Below are positions 1 to 6,985 of a DNA stretch of 37,446 nucleotides, piece after piece. The DNA is taken from positions 1 through 37,446 of the forward strand of contig CALEMB010000015.1 in the NCBI GenBank assembly GCA_937902805.1. Reading direction: 5' to 3'. The position numbers and the translations under genes are program-made. The notes below the pieces were generated by a model. That model was not told the DNA's origin, did not search any database, and saw nothing but the letters and a program-made list of their open reading frames with translations. Source of the DNA: an uncultured Bacteroidales bacterium (lineage in GTDB: Bacteria > Bacteroidota > Bacteroidia > Bacteroidales > F082). Position 1 is the stretch's first letter. Every line of letters starts with the position of its first letter.

Positions 1-2
1 TG

Positions 3-872
3 CTGCAAGCAGATGTTTCTATTCGACATGTCACCCCCACGGCTAAAGTACAGTCCGAAATGAGCATGGTGCGCGTTCCCATACGTCGTTATGGAGGGCT
101 ACCCATCGTGACCGTCACCATCGATGGTCAACCGTGCAACATGTTCTTCGATACAGGTGCCCCAGGCGTCATCCTCAACAGTAAGTATTTTGACCACAAC
201 ATCGATGGACAAGTGATGGGAAGTGGAGGCCGAGGTGCCGTCGGCACTGGTTCGGTCAGCGGTGTACATTATGTGAAATTGATGGATATAGGCGGCGTTG
301 CTCTTAGCGAAACGGACATCATGATGTCAGACTTGAGTAATCTGGAAACCATTGGCGTAGCGGTGCATGGCATCTTGGGGCAAAGTTACTACAAGGATTT
401 TGACGTGCTGTTTGACTTCAAGGGCAACGAGATAGTACTGCTAAGCCCAGACACCACGTACCAATGGCTGCTGAACGAGGGCTACCGCTGCCAGACGGTG
501 AGCGGCATGATGAAAGGCCATCTGTTAGCCTTTGACTGCCAGGTTGGCGGTGTACCCGTTGTGCTTGCTTTCGACAGTGGAGCAGAAAGCAACTTGCTTG
601 CCAGCGATTGGCCCCAACTGCATCCATCCTCGGTTAAAGGCATCAAGAAAGACCATCTCATAGGCTATGGTGACGGACGGGCTTCGATTACAAAGGGCAA
701 GACCACCCTTACACTTGGCGGGCGCACGTTCAAGAAACTGCGAACAGTATTCTCCGATGTGTCTCATCTAAAAGAGAGCAAAGGTATTGATGGCCTCTTC
801 GGCTGCGAGGTGCTTGCCAAGCAAAAGTTGCTCATCTCATACAAACGTCAAGAATTGATACTACTTGATTAA
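3..872 (+). CDS. Two-lobed retropepsin-like aspartic protease (5' end outside window)
   Basis: The reading frame is open to the left edge, so the gene starts outside the window; the first ATG at 60 is probably internal, because at least 19 in-frame codons precede it. Two aspartic-protease half-domains are visible. Counting from the ATG at 60, the first has FFDTG with the catalytic Asp at residue 31 and a closing ILGQ motif near 105-108. The second has AFDSG with Asp at 172 and a closing GLFG motif. Each lobe supplies one Asp, as in pepsin-like enzymes and in the clan AA proteases common in Bacteroidetes. Any signal peptide would lie outside the window, so export is inferred. The next gene converges on it from the minus strand, with no strong terminator between. 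Confidence 0.8.
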   Translation: MQADVSIRHVTPTAKVQSEMSMVRVPIRRYGGLPIVTVTIDGQPCNMFFDTGAPGVILNSKYFDHNIDGQVMGSGGRGAVGTGSVSGVHYVKLMDIGGVALSETDIMMSDLSNLETIGVAVHGILGQSYYKDFDVLFDFKGNEIVLLSPDTTYQWLLNEGYRCQTVSGMMKGHLLAFDCQVGGVPVVLAFDSGAESNLLASDWPQLHPSSVKGIKKDHLIGYGDGRASITKGKTTLTLGGRTFKKLRTVFSDVSHLKESKGIDGLFGCEVLAKQKLLISYKRQELILLD

Positions 873-915
873 AGGCCGCCAAGATGCCGCCTGTTGAAAT
901 TCAGCATATTGAGGT

Positions 916-1977
916 TCACGAAGTAAAGCCAAGTGGACTGTTTATTGTTCGGAATCGGTCTTGTAGTTCTTTGATGCGGGCCATTAGATCTGCGAAATCG
1001 AGGGATTGGCCATAAATGAAGCTCTTCTTCATTTCGTTGTAGTCGGCTTCAAAACGGGGCATTAAGGCTTCGATGGGCACTATTTGGATATTGGATGGCA
1101 AGTCCTTGTCATAGTCCACATAACCTACATGGTAGAACTTGCGCCTGTGCTCAACTATTTCATGATATAGTTTGGCGTCGGTTAGTGCCATTTCGCAATA
1201 TGGGGTTTGCATCAGTTTCTCCAAATCATAAAAATGTCGTGTCATCCTGGTTGTCCTTGGCTCGGCTTTCTGGTATTCCTCACACAATAGAAAGGCTTTC
1301 TCCAAGAATGTTCTAGTGGGGCTGACGGTTGGTATGGTTTGGACAAGATTGGAATCCACATCTTCCCCTTCATACACCTGTTCGACCAACGATGATATGC
1401 GCCTCATCTCAAATGGCTCTGCCATAGAGGTAACGCTTATCTCTATTTTGACAGCTGGCTGGGCGTATGAGTCATCATTATCGTAAAGCGAGGAATAAAA
1501 CACATAAAGGACGGATGGGTCTTTGTCGTGAGGTACGTCACGCGGTTGCCCGTTCTCGTCCAGTATTTCGTTGTCGCTAAGCACTGTTACATCAAGCCCC
1601 AATTCGTTAAACTTGGTTTCAAGTTCCCACTTGAACTCGCCAAAAAGATAGTCTTGTGCGTTTTCACGCATTTTGTGTATCTGTTTGTGCGTAAGGCACT
1701 CTGCACATTTTAGCTTCCTTACATTCAGGAAGAAATCACGGCTCAGTGCTATATCGACGTCCTCGCTGAAACGATTGATGATGTTCCAACCTTTGCTGAG
1801 ACTTGTTCCGCCCTTGAACAAAAGGTATTTGCTAATACTAGTATGAAACAGGGCATAAAGGACGGCGGTCACCCACCAATCCTTTTCGGCAGCCGCTTCA
1901 TCGATTTGCTTTGTCTGGCTGACCGCCAGTATCAACGCCTTGCGTTCGTCTATTGAGAAATCTATCCATTTACTCAT
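916..1977 (-). CDS. abiEii: AbiEii-type nucleotidyltransferase toxin (type IV toxin-antitoxin)
   Basis: The protein has 353 residues with the AbiEii/AbiGii nucleotidyltransferase signature: EKDWWVT near 31-37, LFKGGTSLSKG near 53-63 (the GS motif) and RFSEDVDIAL near 69-78 (acidic metal-binding residues). RHFYDL near 247-252 matches the conserved downstream motif. Family members are toxins that transfer nucleotides to RNA targets and act in abortive infection. The ATG at 1977 sits inside the end of the upstream antitoxin gene with an 8-base overlap (ATGAGTAA), so the two are translationally coupled. All motif residues look present, so the toxin is probably active. The target and any phage phenotype cannot be read from sequence. 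Confidence 0.9.
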   Translation of the reverse strand: MSKWIDFSIDERKALILAVSQTKQIDEAAAEKDWWVTAVLYALFHTSISKYLLFKGGTSLSKGWNIINRFSEDVDIALSRDFFLNVRKLKCAECLTHKQIHKMRENAQDYLFGEFKWELETKFNELGLDVTVLSDNEILDENGQPRDVPHDKDPSVLYVFYSSLYDNDDSYAQPAVKIEISVTSMAEPFEMRRISSLVEQVYEGEDVDSNLVQTIPTVSPTRTFLEKAFLLCEEYQKAEPRTTRMTRHFYDLEKLMQTPYCEMALTDAKLYHEIVEHRRKFYHVGYVDYDKDLPSNIQIVPIEALMPRFEADYNEMKKSFIYGQSLDFADLMARIKELQDRFRTINSPLGFTS

Positions 1978-2581
1978 TGTCCTGACCTTTCGTGTTTCTT
2001 TTGATGAGTTGCCTCATCCATACAGGTGCCAAAAGCAAATCCTGTTCTATGGTGTCCTTTTCCGACGATTCTGCCAGCAGCTTTGCAATTTGCCGTTCGT
2101 CTTCTTGTGTGATGTTGTTCTCACCAATGCTACGCAATGCCTGTACCAGTTCCCGCATTAACTTACCACGAAAGGCAAAATTCTTTGGTGCCCCGTGTTT
2201 TAAGGTGACAGTACGATTGCCAAGAGTCAATTTTCGGCTGGATCCAGTTGTCAGAAAACTTGTGTTCATGGGTACCTGGGTGGAGAATCCCAGACGGTTT
2301 GCGGCGGTGACACCCGTTGGGATGATCACGGCCTTGTCTCTCTTGGCTATCTCCGTTACTAATTCAAAGGCAGAAGGATAAAGGATGCCGAAGCGGGTTT
2401 TTCGGGCTTTGACATAGACCCCTTTGGAGATACGGGTAATAAGCCCTTCTTTCTCAAAGACGGCCAGCAATTTTGTGACATATTCCACGTCATATTTGGG
2501 GAAAGATGATACGAAGTACACCTCACCAAACTTGTCGTGGGTTATCTTGCTTCTAATCTTTTTAATTACAGCGTCTTGCAT
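1970..2581 (-). CDS. abiEi: AbiEi-type antitoxin / transcriptional repressor
   Basis: This 203-residue protein begins with a winged helix-turn-helix (about residues 1-60, ending ITRISKGVYVK) followed by an AbiEi C-terminal domain of the DUF6088 type (IIPTGVTAANRLG near the middle). It lies directly upstream of the toxin with an 8-base overlap, the classical AbiE order. In studied AbiE systems this protein neutralises the toxin without stable binding and represses its own promoter through inverted repeats. A matching palindrome lies just upstream at 2602-2630. The ATG at 2581 is the only good start, 50 bases from the -7 box. Confidence 0.88.
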   Translation of the reverse strand: MQDAVIKKIRSKITHDKFGEVYFVSSFPKYDVEYVTKLLAVFEKEGLITRISKGVYVKARKTRFGILYPSAFELVTEIAKRDKAVIIPTGVTAANRLGFSTQVPMNTSFLTTGSSRKLTLGNRTVTLKHGAPKNFAFRGKLMRELVQALRSIGENNITQEDERQIAKLLAESSEKDTIEQDLLLAPVWMRQLIKRNTKGQDNE

Positions 2582-2601
2582 AGCTATTTTTAGTCAATTT
2601 T

Positions 2602-2630
2602 GGTCGGAATAATTGCAGATTTTTCCGACC
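2602..2630. promoter_or_regulatory. Candidate AbiEi operator (inverted repeat at transcription start)
   Basis: GGTCGGAA (2602-2609) and TTCCGACC (2623-2630) form a perfect 8-bp inverted repeat with a 13-base spacer. It begins directly downstream of the -7 box of the abiE promoter, so it spans the expected start site. A third half-site, TCCGAC, occurs at 2670-2675 upstream of the promoter. Known AbiEi proteins bind inverted repeats in their own promoter; the assignment here is inferred from position. Confidence 0.5.
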
Positions 2631-2631
2631 G

Positions 2632-2661
2632 CAAAGATAGTAATAAACCTTCGTTTCGCAA
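2632..2661 (-). promoter_or_regulatory. abiE promoter
   Basis: On the minus strand a -7 box TATCTTTG lies at 2632-2639 and a TTGC -33 element at 2658-2661. The spacing of about 19 bases matches the Bacteroidetes primary sigma factor consensus. Confidence 0.6.
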
Positions 2662-2764
2662 TACTATTATCCGACTAATTGAAAATTGTTGTAGAAAATG
2701 GTTTGCAGAAACCAGCAAACTGCATGGCAAGGATAGATTTTGTTTGAGTTTAATGGATCTTCAA

Positions 2765-2914
2765 CTATGAAAACTCAATGATGTAGATGCTTTGGTATGT
2801 GGTCTGCGCGAAGGCCTGTGCCGTCTCAATGTAAGGCTTCGCCCGCAAGTAATCTTCCTCGGTGATGCCTTCCACACGGTTTGCCTCGATGAAAAAATCC
2901 TCTTTTTGAATCAT
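2765..2914 (-). pseudogene. Truncated N-terminus of a PAS/LuxR-type regulator
   Basis: A 49-codon minus-strand ORF runs from the ATG at 2914 to a TAG at 2765-2767. Its product includes IEANRVEGITEEDYL and TAQAFAQTTYQSIYIIEF. From memory this resembles the N-terminus of Bacteroidetes regulators with a PAS domain and a C-terminal LuxR-type helix-turn-helix, which continue for about 200 more residues. Here the frame stops where the PAS core would begin, and nothing recognisable follows. I read it as a decayed fragment; a genuine small protein cannot be excluded. Confidence 0.45.
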
Positions 2915-2944
2915 TCTCTTTTGTTTTGCCTTGCAAAAATTCAC

Positions 2945-2997
2945 TTACCCCAATGGGTAATTCTTCGCTTTGGCAAACTTCTTTCACCCATTTGGGT
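2945..2997. promoter_or_regulatory. Paired ACCC-N4-GGGT palindromes
   Basis: TTACCC-CAAT-GGGTAA (2945-2960) and CACCC-ATTT-GGGTA (2985-2998) are two copies of the same palindrome, with centres 39 bp apart. They lie upstream of both the regulator fragment (minus) and the serine hydrolase (plus). Two like palindromes between divergent reading frames suggest binding sites for a dimeric regulator, perhaps the lost one. No factor can be named. Confidence 0.4.
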
Positions 2998-3112
2998 AGC
3001 GGTGTTGTCGAGGCAATTTTCTTCTTTTGCAGCAAGAAAATATAATCAAAACTGTAATTTTTTCGAATCAAATCCGTATTACTTCATATTCAACAATCAA
3101 ATTTCTGACGCA

Positions 3113-4303
3113 ATGAAAAAACACCAGACAGCGATAATCCTTTGTTCGGCTCTCTCGTTGCTATTGTTTACTTCCTGCGCGATTGTACGAGGCTATTTAG
3201 CTGATGGGGCTTATGGACCGACGAGTTTCAGTTACGAAAAGCAGCTAAAGGATACCATCGTCAATCGCTCTGATGCATTTACTTTTTGCCGTGCGACTAA
3301 GCAGGCTGATTGGATTGACACCTTGCATTTCTTTAATCAGGGCCGGATGTATTTGAACTGTACGATGTGGGAAGCCATTGGTCCCAAGACGGAGACGCAG
3401 GGCGTTCTAATCATCCATAATGACAGCATCGTCTACGAGAAATGTACAGGAGATATCGCTCCCGATAAGATTGCAGGCGTATTCTCTGTGACCAAGTCGG
3501 TCACATCCTTACTTTGCGGCATTGCGGTGGACGAAGGATATATCAAGAGCATAGATGACCCTGTGACTGATTATCTTCCTGAACTGAAGAAGGAAGATCC
3601 GATGTGGCAAAAACTGACAATCCGTCATTTGTTGGATATGCGGAGTGGTCTGGACTTCGATGATACCTATTCGCTGAGCTTAAAGACAAAAGATATCAAG
3701 CGCCTAAACGCGATGGCCAAACTGAACTATGGACGTAACATCCCAGCGCAGATTAGGAATTTGAAGTTTCGCACAGAGCCTGGTTCTGAATATAATTACG
3801 ACAGCATGACGAGCGAAGTGCTTGGCGTCATTATAGAGAGAGTTGTTGGAAAGAGTTATGCCGAGTACCTTTGCGAAAAGATTTGGACTCCCTTGGGAAT
3901 GGAGTCACCTGCTTACATAAATTATGACAGCAAAAAGCACCACGCGGCGCACGCTTTTGGAGGGCTTGCCTTGACGATGCGGGACCTTGCCAAAATCGGC
4001 CGTCTGTATTTGAACCATGGTTTATGGGATGGGAAGAGAATTGTGAGTAAGTCGTGGGTTGAACAATCGACAGCGTATTCGCAGGATAATGAGGGATACC
4101 ATTTCTGCTGGTACAACACCAGTTGTATTGGGGCAGACAAGCCAGAGTTCCCTGGCTATTATGCTATGGGTATTCGAGGACAGGTACTCTATGTGAACCC
4201 GTACAAGAATCTGATTATGGTGAGGCTGGGACTTAAAGATGACACCTATGCCCACATCCCTTATCTGTTTGAACAACTAAGCAATTCGTGGAGTGAAAAT
4301 TAG
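3113..4303 (+). CDS. Lipoprotein serine hydrolase, beta-lactamase fold (NylB / class C-like)
   Basis: The open frame extends upstream of 3113, but the ATG there begins a clear lipoprotein signal: a charged start, a hydrophobic stretch and LLLFTSC with the lipid-modified Cys at 22. That gives 396 residues. The serine-hydrolase motif SVTK is at 125-128, followed by a long helix. The second motif reads YNYDS (227-231), as in 6-aminohexanoate-dimer hydrolase (NylB)-type enzymes, instead of the YxN of class C beta-lactamases. GIRGQ (353-357) stands where KTG or HxG is found. The substrate is unknown; esterase, amidase or peptidase activity in the periplasm is plausible, and beta-lactam hydrolysis should not be assumed. 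Remnants of other genes flank it on both sides. Confidence 0.82.
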   Translation: MKKHQTAIILCSALSLLLFTSCAIVRGYLADGAYGPTSFSYEKQLKDTIVNRSDAFTFCRATKQADWIDTLHFFNQGRMYLNCTMWEAIGPKTETQGVLIIHNDSIVYEKCTGDIAPDKIAGVFSVTKSVTSLLCGIAVDEGYIKSIDDPVTDYLPELKKEDPMWQKLTIRHLLDMRSGLDFDDTYSLSLKTKDIKRLNAMAKLNYGRNIPAQIRNLKFRTEPGSEYNYDSMTSEVLGVIIERVVGKSYAEYLCEKIWTPLGMESPAYINYDSKKHHAAHAFGGLALTMRDLAKIGRLYLNHGLWDGKRIVSKSWVEQSTAYSQDNEGYHFCWYNTSCIGADKPEFPGYYAMGIRGQVLYVNPYKNLIMVRLGLKDDTYAHIPYLFEQLSNSWSEN

Positions 4304-4304
4304 T

Positions 4305-4403
4305 TTAAGCGAAATTGGTCTTACCGTGCACTACAAATTCAACACCACACGCAGCAAGTACAAAGGTACTGGTGCCGGAAACGAGGAGAAGAATAGGCTG
4401 TAA
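4305..4403 (+). pseudogene. Orphan C-terminal tail of an outer-membrane beta-barrel gene
   Basis: In a frame different from the hydrolase just upstream, codons from about 4305 to the TAA at 4401-4403 encode a tail with GLTVHYKF, then FNTTRSKYKGTGAG and a final EKNRL. From memory this FNTT.SKYKGTGAG...RL ending is the usual C-terminus of a family of Bacteroidetes outer-membrane barrel / TonB-dependent receptor proteins. No start codon or barrel domain precedes it. It looks like the stump left when the rest of the gene was lost or replaced by the hydrolase segment. Confidence 0.5.
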
Positions 4404-4415
4404 CAAAATATTTCC

Positions 4416-4423
4416 TATTTTTG
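4416..4423 (+). promoter_or_regulatory. -7 box of the repeat-protein gene
   Basis: TATTTTTG matches TAnnTTTG. Only 6 bases separate it from the ATG at 4430, so the transcript would be leaderless or nearly so. No convincing -33 element was found. Confidence 0.5.
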
Positions 4424-4429
4424 CAGCCT

Positions 4430-4831
4430 ATGACCCACTACCCCGTAAAAATACTAATGGCCTTCGGCTGCACTTTCGAGCCTGAGGGCGACGAGTTCTT
4501 CGAATGGCTGATGCGAAACGGTTATCCAGAGTTGGGTGCCTTGAGCCATACCATCCAAGGCGACACCAAAGCCAAAGACTGGCTCATGGAACACGGTTTC
4601 CCGCACCTCGCCGCCATCGACAGCGCCATCGAAAAAGAGGAAAAAGCCGAGGAATGGCTCATCAGAAACCATTTCGAGGTCAACTTGGCCTTTGCAAAAG
4701 CCGTCAATCGCGACGACGACGCCACCCTTTGGCTGGAGAAAAACGAACTACAGATTTTCATTGTCCTTGCTGATAAAATCCACAAATATCTGGAAGACAA
4801 ATATTTAAATTTCCATAAAATCCATTTTTAA
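4430..4831 (+). CDS. Small helical repeat protein (WL-repeats), unknown function
   Basis: The product has 133 residues. A TTG at 4421 also opens the frame, but it lies inside the -7 promoter box, so the ATG at 4430 is chosen. The sequence is four degenerate units of about 32 residues, each with a WL pair followed by a short helix pair (EWLMRNGYPEL, DWLMEHGFPHL, EWLIRNHFEVN, LWLEKNELQIF). This resembles an ankyrin-like helical repeat, probably a cytoplasmic protein-binding surface, as there is no signal peptide. I do not recognise a named family. It has its own promoter and is not obviously linked in function to its neighbours. Confidence 0.7.
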   Translation: MTHYPVKILMAFGCTFEPEGDEFFEWLMRNGYPELGALSHTIQGDTKAKDWLMEHGFPHLAAIDSAIEKEEKAEEWLIRNHFEVNLAFAKAVNRDDDATLWLEKNELQIFIVLADKIHKYLEDKYLNFHKIHF

Positions 4832-4846
4832 TTCTTTGAAAAAAAG

Positions 4847-4879
4847 TTTGCCAATGTACGGAAAAAAGTCCTAACTTTG
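4847..4879 (+). promoter_or_regulatory. Promoter of the pilin-like / DUF3822 / rsmD operon
   Basis: TTTG (4847-4850), a 21-base spacer and TAACTTTG (4872-4879) make one of the best matches in the window to the Bacteroidetes -33/-7 consensus. The ATG is at 4926, giving a leader of about 40 bases. Confidence 0.7.
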
Positions 4880-4925
4880 CGGCCAATCCGAATTATGCAA
4901 TAATAATCAGAAAAACCATACTACA

Positions 4926-5567
4926 ATGAAAAAAGGATTATCAATTCTCATCAACATCCTGCTGTGTGCAGTTATTGTATTCTTAGCATGGCAAGTCGTC
5001 AAGAGCATCCAGGCTCCTATCAAGTTCAGCAACGAACAGAAAGCCCGCGAGACCAAGGTCGTTGAGCGCCTCATCGACATTCGCAACGCCGAAGTGCTTT
5101 ACAAGAACGCTACCAGCAAGTACACGAACAGCTTCGATTCCCTGATCGCTTTCTGCAAGACCGCTGAAATCCCGATCGTGAAGATTGTCCCTGACCCGAC
5201 AGACACCACCTTCACCCGCACCATCAACGACACCATCGGTTTCGTTAAGGTGATGGACTCCATCCAAGGTGCGAGAGGCGAATTCAACATCAACGATCTC
5301 AAGTATGTGCCCTTCGGACCTAACCACGATCAGTTTGAGCTTGAAGCTGGTACCATCAGCCGTAATGGTATCGAAATTCCCGTCTTCGAGGCCCGCACGC
5401 CTTACGAAGTTTATCTGGCCACTCCGGGTGCCGCTTTCAACGAGAAAGAATGGAACCAGCGCCGCGACAACGCCAAGGCCGAAAAGGAAAGCATCAACCG
5501 TTATGCTGGCCTGAAGGTCGGTTCGATGGAGGAAGCCTCCACCGACGGCAACTGGGAGAAACTCTAA
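4926..5567 (+). CDS. Membrane-anchored pilin-like protein of unknown function
   Basis: The 213-residue product has a short basic N-terminus, one hydrophobic helix (about residues 5-25) and a soluble, probably periplasmic domain. Directly after the helix comes an amphipathic stretch (ETKVVERLIDIRNAEVLYK, then KYTNSFDSLIAF) that resembles the helix-then-loop entry of type IV pilins and pseudopilins. No prepilin peptidase site (G-F-T-L-x-E) is present, so the likeness is structural at most. It is the first gene of an operon with DUF3822 (13 bases downstream) and rsmD. DUF3822 is described as having an actin-like fold, as do PilM and GspL, which contact membrane partners in pilus and type II secretion machines. 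A PilM-like pairing is therefore possible but is inference only. Confidence 0.6.
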   Translation: MKKGLSILINILLCAVIVFLAWQVVKSIQAPIKFSNEQKARETKVVERLIDIRNAEVLYKNATSKYTNSFDSLIAFCKTAEIPIVKIVPDPTDTTFTRTINDTIGFVKVMDSIQGARGEFNINDLKYVPFGPNHDQFELEAGTISRNGIEIPVFEARTPYEVYLATPGAAFNEKEWNQRRDNAKAEKESINRYAGLKVGSMEEASTDGNWEKL

Positions 5568-5580
5568 ACCTATAGGGTGA

Positions 5581-6429
5581 ATGACGGCATCGTTGAATCC
5601 TTATATCTCCCAATTTGGCGAGGAGTTTGATGCCGAGAAGTCATCGCAGTACAGAATGACCATCCAATACACATTGGGTGGTCTTTCTTATGCCCTTCTC
5701 GACACGGAAACGCGTACACTTGTCGCATTGGAATGTTACCAGTCCACCCTGTTGGCCGACAGCGATGATCTCTTCCGCACTTTGGAACGGGCCTTGGAAT
5801 CCAAAGGGGTGAACAATAAAGCGTTTCAGTCGGTAACATGCCTCGTCGATAACCGCATCTGCACCCTTGTTCCCAAGCCTTTGTTCAACGAAGCCGACCA
5901 AGCTAAATACCTCGATTTCGCTTTCCAAGTTCCCGAGAATTACACCATTGCTTCTGAGCCTTTGGCAGCGGATTCTTTCAATGTCTTTGCCCAATCCAAG
6001 GCAATGCAGGATAAGATCTTGTCCAAATGGAAGGAGGCCCAATTCACCCATTCCAGCACGGTCTTTATCAATAGCGCAATGGAAAGCGACACCGAGACGG
6101 GTATCTTTGTCCTTGTCCGCAACCGCGACTTCGATATGGTGATTAAAAAGGGAGGCAAGTTAATCTTCTTCAATAACTTTAAGTTCAACACCAAGGAGGA
6201 CTTTGCCTATTTCTTGATGTTTGCCATGGAGCAAAACGGTTTCTCGGGTCACGACATCCCCGTCACTTTCTCGGGGCTCATTCGTCCCGCCTCAGAGATC
6301 ATCGTCCTCTGCGGACGCTATGTCAAGGATATCCGTTTCATTATTGACCCGCATGTGCTGGAGGTCAGCGAGGTTCTAGATGAGGTGCCGTTCCAATATT
6401 ATCACATTCATTACCAAGCATTAAGATGA
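5581..6429 (+). CDS. DUF3822 family protein (actin-like ATPase fold)
   Basis: The 282-residue protein fits DUF3822, a Bacteroidetes family usually found next to rsmD, as here (ATGA overlap at 6426-6429). Two halves can be seen, each with a strand-rich start typical of the actin/RNase H fold: LGGLSYALLDTETRTLVAL near residues 27-45, and GIFVLVRNRDFDMVIKKG near 179-196. The family description notes an actin-like fold; whether it binds ATP is unknown and I see no clear phosphate loop. It has no signal peptide or membrane segment. Its translation is coupled to RsmD, and it follows the pilin-like gene closely. Confidence 0.8.
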   Translation: MTASLNPYISQFGEEFDAEKSSQYRMTIQYTLGGLSYALLDTETRTLVALECYQSTLLADSDDLFRTLERALESKGVNNKAFQSVTCLVDNRICTLVPKPLFNEADQAKYLDFAFQVPENYTIASEPLAADSFNVFAQSKAMQDKILSKWKEAQFTHSSTVFINSAMESDTETGIFVLVRNRDFDMVIKKGGKLIFFNNFKFNTKEDFAYFLMFAMEQNGFSGHDIPVTFSGLIRPASEIIVLCGRYVKDIRFIIDPHVLEVSEVLDEVPFQYYHIHYQALR

Positions 6430-6983
6430 GAATTATCAGGGGAAGATACCAAAGACGGCAAATCGTGGCGCCTAACAACCTGCCCGTGCGCCCCACCACC
6501 GATATGGCCAAGGAAAGTCTATTTAACATCATCGAGAACCATTTCGATTTTGAGGAGACAGAGGCTTTGGACTTGTTTGCCGGCACGGGCAATATCTCAT
6601 ACGAATTGGTGTCGAGAGGTTGCCCCAAGGTTGTCTCCGTAGACCAAGACTTCGGTTGCGTGAAGTTCATCCGCGAGACTGCCAACAAGCTTGACATGAA
6701 AGAATTGCTCGTCGTCCGTTCCGATGTGTACCGTTTCCTGAGTAACCACAAGATGCAATACGACCTCATCTTTGCCGACCCGCCTTACGACTGCGAGCAT
6801 TACGATACACTGGTGCAACTCATCTTCGACAATAACCTGCTTCGCGAAGGTGGCATGTTTGTTTTGGAACACGACAAATTCCAAAACTTTGAGGAGCATC
6901 CCCATTTCATGGAACAGCGTCATTATGGCAAAGTGAACTTTACCTTCTTTGCGCAGACCATAGAAGAAGAAACGGAAGAATAA
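6426..6983 (+). CDS. rsmD: 16S rRNA (guanine-966 N2)-methyltransferase RsmD
   Basis: The 185-residue enzyme has all RsmD hallmarks: an N-terminal MRIIRGRYQ, the conserved VRPTTDMAKESLFNII (near 21-36), the SAM-binding motif LDLFAGTGN (near 48-56) and the catalytic DPPY at 118-121. It methylates G966 of 16S rRNA during 30S assembly. The length is usual for the family. The start overlaps the DUF3822 stop by four bases, so expression is coupled. Its stop lies two bases from the end of the converging acyltransferase gene, with no visible terminator between. Confidence 0.95.
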   Translation: MRIIRGRYQRRQIVAPNNLPVRPTTDMAKESLFNIIENHFDFEETEALDLFAGTGNISYELVSRGCPKVVSVDQDFGCVKFIRETANKLDMKELLVVRSDVYRFLSNHKMQYDLIFADPPYDCEHYDTLVQLIFDNNLLREGGMFVLEHDKFQNFEEHPHFMEQRHYGKVNFTFFAQTIEEETEE

Positions 6984-6985
6984 TC

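Noticed and set aside
2792..3112. N-terminal extension of the serine hydrolase frame
   Set aside because: The extension crosses palindromes and the opposite-strand regulator fragment, and the lipoprotein signal starts at 3113.
3113..4303. Antibiotic-resistance beta-lactamase
   Set aside because: The YxN and KTG motifs are replaced; the pattern is closer to NylB-type hydrolases.
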